DNA from: Pseudeuparius sepicola | Taxonomy: Eukaryota; Arthropoda; Insecta; Coleoptera; Anthribidae | NCBI GenBank assembly: GCA_963920635.1 | Contig: OY987299.1 | Location: forward strand, 21,406,901-21,470,900 | Length of the DNA stretch: 64,000 nucleotides | Reading direction: 5' to 3' | In this document: in pieces, positions 12,001-24,000 of the stretch | Numbering within the stretch: the stretch's first letter is position 1 | How the letters are laid out: every line of letters begins with the position of its first letter | The notes under the pieces: model-generated | Databases searched by the model: none | What the model was told of the DNA's origin: nothing | What the model saw: only the letters and a program-made list of their open reading frames with translations | Position numbers and translations under genes: made by a program

Positions 12001-15000
12001 ACTATGGACATTTTCATTCTCACATAATGTATGGCATACTGCTGTGGGGCCATTGCCCACATGCCACAAGAGCGTTTGGTGTGCAAAGAAGATGTATCAG
12101 ATTGATGGCGGGTATTGCATTTCGTGAACCTTGTAGAGACAAGTTTATCTCTTTTGGTATTCTTACTCTACCTAGTGTGTTCATACTCGAATGCCTTCTC
12201 TACCTAAAAAGCAACATTGATGACTTCAAAACAAACTCACATTTTCATCATTATAACACTAGAGGAGGTGAACACCTGTGCATTCAATACCACAGGGTCA
12301 ATAAAGCTAGAAGTGGTCATAATTATCATGCCATTAAATTCTATAATGTGCTCCCCGAAGTTGTCAAAGAGCTACCCACAAAATTATTTAAATCTAAACT
12401 GAAAAGTTACTTAAAGTCTAAAGCTTTCTTTAGCATGGACGAATTCCTTGTTGCAGACTTCAGTGATTTGTCGTTGTCAGTCATGGCAGGCTAAAATGTG
12501 ATGTGTGAGGCATCTGTATGTTGGTCTCCTTTTAATGTGTAATCTCCACTAGTTTATATCCTATTCATTTTTTTTTTGTTGGATCATATTTATATAATTA
12601 ACTAGGTTTTAGTGTGTATGTGTCATTTACTGCTTTTATCTTATTTTATTCTCATTATTTTATGAATCTGACTTGTGAAAATACTACTATGTATGTATGG
12701 CATCAATAAATTATAATAATAATAACAAGTATCAATAAAGAAATAAGCAACTGGTTGCTTCCACTTAGCAAATATTGCTCTAGCCATAATAGCTAAAACA
12801 TATTTAGCAGGAGCATATCTTTTTTCCTTCAATGTATTATGAAAGCCAACAATGGTATCGGAAGATCTATTGTAAAATAAAAACATTTTTAATGACATTT
12901 CGCCAATACAAAGAATGCACTGTTTTGAAGAACCCTCTAAATTTGTAGCTTTTGATTTAATAACCTCAAAAATGAAACTGTTAAGACCTGCAGTTATATG
13001 CCATTTGCTAGTTATTCTTTGAAGAGTGCTTTTAGATGGCAAATAAAGTGGTTTCATTAAAAATCTATAAGCATTTGGGCTTAGAAAATAAATTGTTAAG
13101 GAAAATTGTTTCATATCTGAAGAGTAACGATATCCCTGTGGATCTTTTTTTGGGATTTTCTAAATAATGCCTTACAAATAGTAGCATTGAAGCAGACAGT
13201 TTTTTTCTCACAAATGGCAAGAAATTGTTCGTCATTTATTTCAGTGTCGGCACTGTCGACAGCTTGCTCCAACTTCGGATGCAACTTTCTTTGGAGTTTT
13301 TTTATTTGTAACTTTAATGAATGCTTTCTCGGACTATGTGCACTCAAACTAAGAGAAGTTTGTTGACTAGCATCTAAAAATAGAATTATTCAATAACAAA
13401 ATAAGTAATACAAAAAATTACAATATATGTACACACACCCAAACTTATAATATGAAATCACTTAATATTTATTACAATTTATATTGTCGGGTTTTTCACA
13501 TTTAACTATTTTTGTTAGTAAACACTTTTGACTTTCCATGACATAATTTTTTTGACAAAAAAAATTATCGCAAATAATGCGTGATGTCATATAAGTTTGG
13601 GTGTGTATACTATAATAACAGTTTGTGAATATATATCATTACCTTTTGATGCAACTGAAAATTCGGTAATGCTGTGAAGATCGCCTATAGGTGACTGTGA
13701 CAGATGGGGTGTACTTGGTTGATCCAAAGGTTGAGCGATCGAGACTGGTTGATCAAGTTCTTGTTGAGGTTCTAACAAAGTCAAATTGCTGCATACAGAC
13801 ACAGAAGGACTCTGTGAAGAAGCCTCATCGATATAACCTAGTAAAAAAAAATAAATGCAGCAAAATTACAAGTATCAGCAAAAAATACATATTATTATCT
13901 AATAATGAAGGGGTAATTATGGGGTCAAAATGTCAAGAAAATCGGGCGGTGCATACACTAATTTCCATAATTACCAATGAAGGTACTTACATGATGAGAA
14001 CACAGTTGGTATTGCTGTTTTCTTTAGCCCAGACTTCGACTGGTTTGCAAACATACTATTTTCAAAGTGCATTGAACAAACTTTATAATTAATAAAAAGC
14101 TGTGTGGGTGTTTTTTTCTAACAAATCCTGCCGTCCACACTTTCTCGTCCATGCATAACACCTTGAAAAAAAATTAAAAACCATAGTTAGGTAGGTATTA
14201 TCAGTAGGAAACCATTTGTGGGTTTTCTGGGGTAGGTAATACTCCAGTAAAAGGGGTAGTACCTACGTAGGACATAAAATTTATAATACCTAAGGATATA
14301 ATAATGTGGTAACAAGGTAGGGACAAACGACACATAGGTATGTACCTACCTGTTTTCATCAGCAGGTATTTTGAAAAAACTTATCCCAACATTCCTCGTG
14401 TTGTTAGAACATCCACGAACACAGCAATAATTGCTGGGCCATTTCGTCACAAAACCTAAGCACAAAGTGGGTTTTCTGGGGCACAATGCACTAGTGTAAA
14501 TACAGCAACGAAGTATTCGAAGTAACAACACAAGCAGTCAAGTTGAGCTGAATACATATTGTACACCTTATCTGGTCCCTGTTTTGGATACTTTTATCAC
14601 AGTCATGATAATAATACTGGGCTTTTTTACTTAGAAATTGGTAATCGTTTTTCGTTTTATTGTTTACGTTTTATAAGGAGTTTAACCTCAATTGAACATA
14701 CTGACGCTGTCTGGCGTCTGGCGTTAGGTGGCGCGTCAGTCGTAGGCCACGAACGACGTTGCCGGACTTCGTCAGCTTTTATGCCTGACAATTTCCTTAA
14801 ATTCATTTAGCTATTTTTATCGCCTTCAATTTAATATAAACCAAAATACTATCAAGGACTAACATTTTTATAAGTAAATTATCATCGATTTCATTTTATA
14901 CTAAATTAATTTGCATTATATTTTTGTGGGTTGCCTTGGTTACCGGCTCCCGACTGGACGATCTGGCAGTACCGCAAGAACGGAATCTGTGGCGCCGCGC

Positions 15001-18000
15001 CGCGCTGTTGTCAAGCATTCCGCTTTCATAATCAAGTCCCAGAAAACAGGGGTCAGGTTGTGGGTTTTCTGGGCTCAGATAAATAGAATAAATGGTTCGT
15101 AAAACATTATAATTTTATTACCGGCACACATTAGATAATATTAATTGCTTTCATATTAATTTTATTGGTATACCTACCCAAAATGAATAAATGATAGTGA
15201 AAAATATGTTGACATGTTTTAACCTTTCTAAGGATCTGGCGGCCTAGCAATACTCTCCGTCCCCACCACCTCATAAAAATACCCCTCTGCCCTCTTAAAT
15301 TAGCCAAGTGCCACTTCTGATTCGTCCTTTTCTGGGATTGTATATTCGTCTAGGTTTCTGTAGTTCTTTGTGTTTCCAGTTTGACTCTTTTAGTGTTAAT
15401 GTGTTACCTATATAGGTACGTTTGTGATTTATTTAATCAATAAATTTAACATTAACTGAATTTTTACTGAACCGTTAAACGATATTCCAAAGCACACTTC
15501 GCAACAATGGGTAACTAGGCTTATGTTTCCAAAGCACTCTATGCAAAAACGTCAAATATTATGGGGCTAACATCTCCAAGGCACTCTATGCAAAAACGAT
15601 TAATTTGATATTTGATATTACGGCAAGAAAAACAAAGTAAAGCATAATGTGTGACATATCATTTTAACCAGAAAAAATCCTCTTTGCAAAAATGCAAAAA
15701 TCCAATATGGCGCCCATAAGAAAAATAAAAGTTGATCGTCATATTTTGTCCAGGGAGGAGAGAAAAAATGCGAGATCATATTTAGATTCCTTGTAAAAAA
15801 GTGCCTTAATAATGTTTAACTTAGAAAGGTTCAGCGCCATTCGTTTTCATTTAAAAAAATAAAACCAAAAACGACAATTTTCAGTTTTTTCGCATTATTT
15901 TCAAAACGAGAAGGGCCAGCCAATTTTTTTTTACCATGTTACTCGGCATCAAATTCCGCAACTTTGACCCAATTTAACCGACCTCGTATCTCTTAAGATA
16001 ACCAACATCCCCATGCAAAGACTCGAAATACGGTCACCCTGTACATGGTTTTTGATTATCGATAGAACTATAAATTTTATTTGTTAAGTAGCAAATATCA
16101 TCAAAACCAAATTGCTTTTCAGATATATTTTTTTTAGGTACCTACTTTTCAATGCGATTTTTAAGAACATATTCAAAAACTAAAGAAATTAAAGTTATTG
16201 GTCTATAATGTTTAGTGGCTAATTTATCTACATTTTTAAAAATAGGTTTGAGTATACCTATTTTCCAAGTATTAGGAATTTCTGAAGTTTCTATAATTTT
16301 ATTTATTAGGAACGATATGGGTTTGGAGATTAATAGACCTTAAAATTTCCGAAGTAATATTATCCATAAAAATAAACTTGACGGGTAGCGGCTTGAACCC
16401 CGATTCTGCGCACATGAAGCAAGAATGCTCACCACTACACGAACGCGACAAGATTGCCGTGTTTGTATTCGTGAAACGTTCTGTCACTTATTATTTATAA
16501 CTACACTCACCTTCACGAAAACGGAGCACTTGCAATTTGTATTAAAAAAAGTGAAATTTTAATTCTTTGTGATGTTTTTTATTACAATAAGTTAAACACA
16601 AACAACAACACGTTTTAAGTAATTTCTAACAACAATAACTGAACGTTTATTTGAAAAGGAAAAGTGTTTTGTTACAATCAGGGACCCTTTAAAGACTTAA
16701 AGTACGGGGGCCCAGCATTATACTTTCCAAAGTGAGGCCATTTCTTTCTTTCCTCATTCTAATGGTCTCAATGATGCCAAATATGCCATTTTAGTGGAGA
16801 ATCTATGAATATACCAGGAACTTTGATTGTTAGTAAAAATTGACTTGAGACTTGACTTGACAATGTTCTGTCCAGTGGCGTAACTAAGGAAGAGTAGGCC
16901 CGTGTTCAAAATATCAGGTGGGCCCCTGTGTTTTTTTATGTTTGAAAGTGGTGTAAGAATAACAAACGCTGTACAGGATGTCTCATTTTCGATACTTTTG
17001 CAAGTTACATTTATATTTTGAAATTCTTACCTCCTAGTAAAAACCCGTGTACGTCACTGAATTCTACCTTAAAAAATCTATAACGGTCGATTTTTACCAT
17101 TTCAAGAAGTTAGCGTATAACGGCTATAGGGTGTTTAAAAAACTAAAGAGGCGGCATGAAAATTCTGTACACGAGCCTTTCTTTTTATGAAAAAATAGGT
17201 CAGTGTCCCGAAAACCGCAACTCCCTATTTCTAAAAATAAACGAGATACCTCGCAAAAGTATCGAATGGGACATAGAAAATAATCCAACTAAAACTTTGT
17301 ATTGACCAACAGTTAAAAATAATGCACATTGCTCACTACAGGTCGAAAAACGCCATTTTACAGGTCAAAATGTTGAATCACCATGTACGTTCTGTACAGA
17401 GTGATCCGAACTCGACGCCCCAGGCCTACTGCGGGAACACGAAAACTGAAAATAAAATTTCGAACAGGGGCTCTTAAATGGAATGGAATGAATGGAATTT
17501 TTTCTATTCACTAGGATCGTTTTTCCGAAATCTAACTAGCCATGAAAACAATTACGATAGTCAGAAATTATTTAAGAGTATGTTAGGGTGCCTTGTGCAC
17601 CATTACATTTGTTCGACTGCAGTATTTTTTAAATTGCTTGTTACTGACTTTTAATATTCTAGTTAAAAAAATTCAAGGGTGCACAAGACAACCTGACATT
17701 CTCTTAAATAATTTTTGACTATCAATTATAAATTTTGTACAATAAAAGATATCTTTTCGTACAAAAGTTGTTGAGAATGATAAAGACTTTCAATATTTAG
17801 GGAAAAATGGTATGTTTCTGGGGAAAAAAAATAATGATGACGTCACAGCGGCCATTTCCCCAAACAACAAAAAAGCTAATTTTCAGTCATAATTGGGCCT
17901 TATAATATAAGTATGGTAAGTCAGTGCCGATTTTGCTTATTTGAGAATTTGTCGCTATATTGCACCTTATTACCAGGTTCCTCAAACCATTTGTAATATG

Positions 18001-21000
18001 TATAGGTACGTACTTGAACTTTCTTCCCTTGTTGAATGGAGCTACCCAAAGAATAACTTTTACAGATTTCGGGATGGACTAATAAGATATTAGGTCTTGT
18101 ACTTAGTTCTAATCATGTAGTTTTTCTCGGTGCTCATTATAAAAATTTTTTGATTTTATTTCTCTCTCAAGGCACAGAATAAATAGCTCCACAAAGCTAT
18201 TTATTCTGTGCTCAAGGTAGGTACCTCACAAACTTAAAATAAACTTGTAGTCGTAAATAAAAACTCTTTAAAAAAAGACCTGACTAAAGCTACCTGCGCT
18301 TAATAGTTTAAAATTTTCGAAATACGATTTGTTTCGAACTACCTACTTATACGTAATGCCCACGTAATAGGAATTGTAGGATTACTAAAGGTGAGACAAG
18401 AAAAATCTGGTTGCAATTATTGGGACTACTACGACAGGCGGCCGCATTACCTTTAATTGACATCTGGAAGTTACTTAAAAATTGTGAACCATGATGGGAA
18501 ATATTTTGCCTTCTTTGGAATCTATGGCACTGGCATGTCACATAATGGATGGCAGTTAGTCACTGACATATAACATAACCTTAGCCCACTTATGTGGTCT
18601 CCTTGGAGTATACAGAAAACAAACTTCCCCTCAAGGCTTCACTTTTCCTATGTGATAGACTGACATGCTGGGTCCCCTTATTTTATAGTCCCTAAAAAAC
18701 AAGGGCGAAAAACCCCAAATTGGTACCTATACTGTGGCAAAATGAAACAAATTTCTAGCGAAAACTGGGGAGGCGCATTTTTAATAACGGGTGTTACCTC
18801 CACGTCCCACGTGCTCTAATCTAATAAGTTCGCATTCTTCGCACAAGCATGTCCCCAATATGTTCAATTGGGTTCGCATCTGGATTTAACGCTGGCCACT
18901 CCATTTACATCTTTTAAGTAGGTACTGTTGAGTGATTCTCACGATGTGAGGCCTGAGATTATCATATCGATCAGAAGAAAGTCATTTTCAATATAATCAA
19001 CATAGGGGACAATACAATCTTGGAGAATTTCAATGTATGTAGGTACCTGGCAGCAGTTATCGAGCCTCTTACAATGATGTACAACCAACGGATCAAAGGC
19101 CACGTGTTTTGTTTCATGATTTTTAAAAAGATGTTATTGTTGGCACATTCAACGTTTTCAGTTTTTTTATACCATTTAGGTTATTTTGTAAATATAAGTA
19201 CCTCAAAGCATATACATATATACGATATCAGAAATCTATCAGAAACTATTTATTATGAATTACAAAATAGGAAAAACTGAATTTAAGAAATGCCAATGTA
19301 AACAAATTGCCTCGTCTTTTCCCCCCGATCCGCTAATGTATAGAAGCAAAACAAAACCCGTGTTATAGTATTTGTATTAGCGTAAAAGTCATCTATTCAT
19401 ATAAAAAATTATATCGTAAATAAGCTATGTGTGTATTTTAAATTATTTCAGGGTATTTCTGAATAATAAATTGAAATATTTGCTCCCTCTAACCAAGACT
19501 CAATGGGGAAAAAAGGTTTCTTAGTTTAAAGATACTAACATTTCCAATAAACTTACCATCGCACACATTTGCAAAGAGAAAAAAATTATATGAAAATCGA
19601 GGGCTAATTTCTGAAGTTGTACCGCTCCTCGAAGTTTGTAAAAATAAAAATGAAATTTATTAAGCGATGACTATAATATTAAGCCTCCATTTACTGTTGT
19701 TTTAGAAGAAGAGGGTCAAGAGCCACCGCCAGAAGGTGAGGAAGTACCAGGCGAAGGAGGTGAGGAACAACCTAAAGTAGAAGGTGAGGAAGAACCTAAA
19801 CCTGAAGGGGGAGAAGGTGAAGGAGAGGTACCTGCTGAAGAAGTGGAAGGAGGTAAGAAATATTTTTAAAAGTAGTAATTTGTTGAAATTTATATTAGGT
19901 ATCTTTTATTGGATAATTTTGATTTATTTTTATGAGCTTTCATTTAACTTCACTTATTAGTATATAGGGTGTAACTGAACTGATAGTCAAAAATGAAACC
20001 ACGTATTCTTGGAGTCAAAATAACGGCACTTCTTCATATATTTTTTCTCCTACGGGCCATAGTTTTTTTTATACAGAGCGTAGAAATTTAGAGAAAAATA
20101 CACATACTTCTTAGTATCTCTAGAAGTATACGAGATATTTTCTTCAAACTTGGCGTGTCACATGAGCGGATGAGCTGTCAAATTTAAGGTTAATATGAAG
20201 CTTCTGAGGCCCCCAATTGCGGAGATACAGGGTGTTATTAAAATTAATTAGTTCAGAAAAATATGCATACCCTGTATAATCGCATTTTTTTAATTTGTTT
20301 TGAGTGGTAAATTCAATGGTTAACAAAAAGTATCTCTTAGTATTTTTTCATATTCTTAGCCGCAATGCTGCAATAAACAAGTCATTTTAGGAATAAATCT
20401 AACAATCTGTGGATGTAAATTAAACATGGCATTATTTGAATCATTTGGCTGTCAACTTTACACTTTAATATCAATATTTTGAAAAATGATATTTTCATTC
20501 GAAGAATTGACTGATATGCACTTTTGCTATGGACTTGCCAATGGCAATAATAAACATGCGGAAACGCATAGTTGCGTGTATTGAAAGAGACGGCGGTCAA
20601 TTCGAACATTTAATAGTTTAATTTTCTAATAGCATTACGTTTCTTTTATTATCGTTTTTGCTTTTGTATTTTGTTAAATAAAGTTTAATTATTGACAATC
20701 ACAGATTGCTACATTTATTCTTAAAGTGACTATTGTTCATTGCGGCGTTGCCGTTCTTTGAAAATAATTAAGAAACGGCTGCGAATATGAAAAAATACTA
20801 AGAGATATTTTTTGTTAACCATTCTATTCACCACTCAAAACAAATTTAAAAAATGCGATTATACAGGGTATTCATATTTTTCTGAACTAATTAATTTTAA
20901 TAACACCCTGTATCTCCGCAACTGGGGACCTCAGAAGCTTCATGCCAACCTAAAATTTGACGTCTCATCTGCTCATGTGACATGCCAAGTTTGAAGAAAA

Positions 21001-24000
21001 TATCTCGTATACTTCTAGAGATACTAAGAAATATCTGTATTTTTCTCCAAACTTCTACGCTCTGTATAAAAAAAACTATGGCCCGTAGGAGAAAAAAATA
21101 TATGAAGAAGTGCCCTTATTTTGACTCCAAGAATACGTGGTTTCATTTTTGACCATCAGTTCAGTTACACCCTGTATGTATATGCTTGCAAGCTGAATTA
21201 GAACCACTTCCTGACATCCTATTGAGCTGAAATTTTGCATACACCTTTAGTTCCGGTGACAATATGCAATACTCGATATTGTAATACTTTCAAAATGGCC
21301 GCCGCTCCAAGATGGCGCGGATGATGTATTTTTGTCAACCCCCTTAATTAATATGGGTATCAAATGAAAAGGCTTGAAAAGTAGAAAACGATAAAGTCAG
21401 TAACATCACACTAAATTCAATATGGCCTCCGCTCCAAGATGGCGGATTACCTATTTGATACCCAACATTGGTATCAAATGAAAGGCCTCGTCGGGTAGAA
21501 AACAATAAGGTGAATAACTTCATACGAAATCCAATATGTCGGCCGCCCAAGATGGCGGACTAAATTTCTTTACCACTCTCCTGACTAAAAAGCACAAAAT
21601 AAAATTGAAAATAAAAAACCTTTTTAAAAACAAGCTTTTCCACGTAAGTACTAAAACGAATAAAATAATTCAATTCCAAATTGCGCCAAGTTTTTGCAAA
21701 TTCAAAAGCTTGTCGCGCGAATTATAAAGAAAAAATATATAGGCAAATAGGTACTTGCTTATCAACCAATCATTGTTCAATAAAATTAATTGGTACCTAC
21801 TTTGTTCAACATTTCGCGCGACAAGGTTTCAATTTTCAAAAACTTGTCGCAATTTGGAATTGAATTATCTTAACGAAAACCTAAACTTATTTTATTCGTT
21901 TTAGTACATGGCTTAAATAAAAGCTTGTTTTTAAAAAGGTTTTTTATTTTCAATTTTTTATATTGCGTTATTACGCTATACAAAAGTGCCTGTCAAAAAG
22001 TTACTTAGCAAAATTTGAATGTATCATTTAAATAAATATACCTACCTATACCTTATGGTTATAATAGTTGTAAAAAGTCAAAGAACGGAAAATGCACATG
22101 GGAAGGAACACTTTATTTTTTGCTATACCTAGAGAGAATTAAAGGATGAAAAATGTTCTCTTATTATAATAGAAATATCATGGATGCTAAATACAAACAT
22201 ATTACAATGACCTTAGGCAAAGAAGTACCTCGAAAACTGTTAGAGATGCTGTTTTAGAATATTTTACATTTTTATTATTTTTGGCTGAACGCTGAACTTA
22301 TTCCATGTCTTCAGTAAAAAAACTAGTTAACTACAGTGTTGTCCCAGGATACGTACCTATATATAACTATAATACCTACTTGTAAACTTTTTTTTATTTT
22401 ATGGAAAAAGTCACTATAGAGAGTTTTGCTTGTCTTGACACCATAGAATCTTAGTTAAAATTTAAAATGTAAAATATACTTGAGTAAAGTGGTCTTATTT
22501 CAGTGTTTACATAAATAATTTGTTTGCAATATCATAAGCAACCTAACCAAAAACGAAAAAGTTTGAATTAAATGTACCATTTTTAAATGTTATTGTTGTT
22601 TGTGTTGCTTATGATATAGCAAACAAATTTCTTAACATTTTCTCACACTCCTTGAAATAAGAGCACTTTATTTGATGACTTTACCCTTAAGAAAATTTTA
22701 GATTTATAAATTTTTGGCATACGCTGTGTTATTTTTGGAAAATTTAGCATGTTTAGATTGTATGGTAGGTACAAGCGACAAGCAAAACTTTTTACAAAGA
22801 GTGACTTTTTCCGTAAAATCAAAAATAGAAACGTTTACAAATAGTTATTATAATAATGTATTTAATTGCATAGTTTCTTTTATATTTGGAAAACAACAAA
22901 ATACAAAAAAGTATATATCAATAAATTGGGACGAAATGTGTATGTACTTACAAAAACAAAATAATAAATTATCTTTGCTGTCTGGAAATAAAAGCTACTG
23001 TAGCCGACAATCTATTTACAATAGTTGTTTTTGCAATTTTTCGGTTTTGAAAGTTGAATTCCGCCAGACCTACAACAAATATCCAAGTATTTAAATAATC
23101 TTTCGATTTAAATCGATTTTTCTACTACAATCATTATCTTCAATCTTTTTCTTAAGTGATGATTTTTTTTATTTATGATATACTTTTCTTGTGTCATTTG
23201 ATTTAAATCATTTACAAGGAGTTTAAATCTTTCAAAACAATTTTAAACCAATTTAGAAATCCTCTTTTGGATTTACAGTATCGTTTAAATCATATAAAAC
23301 TATTTACATCATTCTTTTCGATTTAAATCATTTATAAGTTAATAAATCTTTCGAAAAATGATTTATGCATGATAAATAATTGGAACACACAAAGTAACCT
23401 CGTAGGCCAGGGTAGATAATTTTTGAGAACAAAAAAATCTAGAACAGCATGACACCCATTGGAAAAAGAAGAAAATATATCAAAAAGAACAGAAAAAATA
23501 ATTTAAGGGCGATTTGAGGTACGGAAGTTGTAGTGGAAAACGGTTTATCATGATTTCCGGCAAAACTGCAACTCCTATCGAAAAAAGTTGAATGGCAAAG
23601 TTGTAGGCAATAAAAAGATCTACAACTTTTGTATTTATACTTTTTTCACATAACCTCAAAATATCCGCGAAAAATCGATATAACCGATTTTTTGGTTTTT
23701 AATTTTTTTCTCCCACAAAAAAATTTTTCTTTCCACAAAATTTGGTGGAAACTTACCTTCTCGTCCCGAATACGCTGTAATTTTTTCGAATCAAAATATT
23801 TATTTTTACCCCTTTTTTTATTTTAAACCGAAAAAGTAACCTCATTTTCAATCAAAAATGCCCACGTCAAAAAAGCTGCTTTTTAAAAAAAGTCGATTCG
23901 CTTTTTATTTGTTGAAACCTCTACTTTCTGATGGTGTAAAAAAAAATATACATCACTATGGAAAATTTTCTCAGAAAATGCAAAAAACGAAAAAACTCGA

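Larger units (their letters stand above)
8179..14442 (-). pseudogene. P-element/THAP9-type transposase, broken by frameshifts and a LINE
   Basis: Read on the minus strand, exons are about 14442-14350 (THAP start, [20 protein letters not shown]), 14161-13991 (VCSMHF and AIPTVF, the THAP C-terminal part), 13837-13643, and 13373 down to 8179. Transposase blocks follow in family order: [94 protein letters not shown] and a C-terminal [11 protein letters not shown] region. The family joins a THAP zinc finger to an RNase H-like transposase. The gene is dead: the THAP exon needs a base in an A7 run near 14115, the frame changes near 13150, 9410, 9085 and 8465, the likely ATG at 14442 is one base out of frame, and a LINE splits it between 12729 and 9661. 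Confidence 0.9.
7406..15343 (-). mobile_element. P/THAP9-like DNA transposon with 32-bp perfect TIRs and 7-bp TSD
   Basis: The element is 7413-15336. Its ends are a 32-bp perfect inverted repeat beginning CCCAGAAAAGGACGAATCAG (7413-7444 and 15305-15336), close to the 31 bp of the Drosophila P element. A 7-bp direct repeat, ATTGTAT, flanks it at 7406-7412 and 15337-15343. The minus strand carries a decayed THAP-type transposase gene. The motif GTGGGTTTTCTGGG occurs at about 14218, 14467 and 15057 near its 5' end and may be an internal protein-binding site (inference). A 3.06-kb LINE accounts for much of the 7.9-kb length. Confidence 0.9.
6669..16041. mobile_element. outer TA-flanked inverted-repeat element, split by a P-like element
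   Basis: The ends are CAGGGTGACC and its complement, flanked by TA at 6667-6668 and 16042-16043. The inverted arms match over several hundred bases, for example the GAGATACGAGGTCGGTTAAA block near 6716 against its complement near 15980, and the GACGATCAACTTTTATT block near 6967 against 15730. Inside the arms lie about 50-bp tandem units with CATAAGCCCCATAATGTTTG-like sequence (three copies at 7045-7190, two at 15510-15600). Removing the P-like insertion (7413-15336 plus one target copy) leaves an element of about 1.44 kb. Confidence 0.88.

Noticed and set aside
16381..16450. Functional tRNA gene on the minus strand
   Set aside because: A and B boxes are present but no acceptor stem pairing was found; treated as tRNA-derived repeat.
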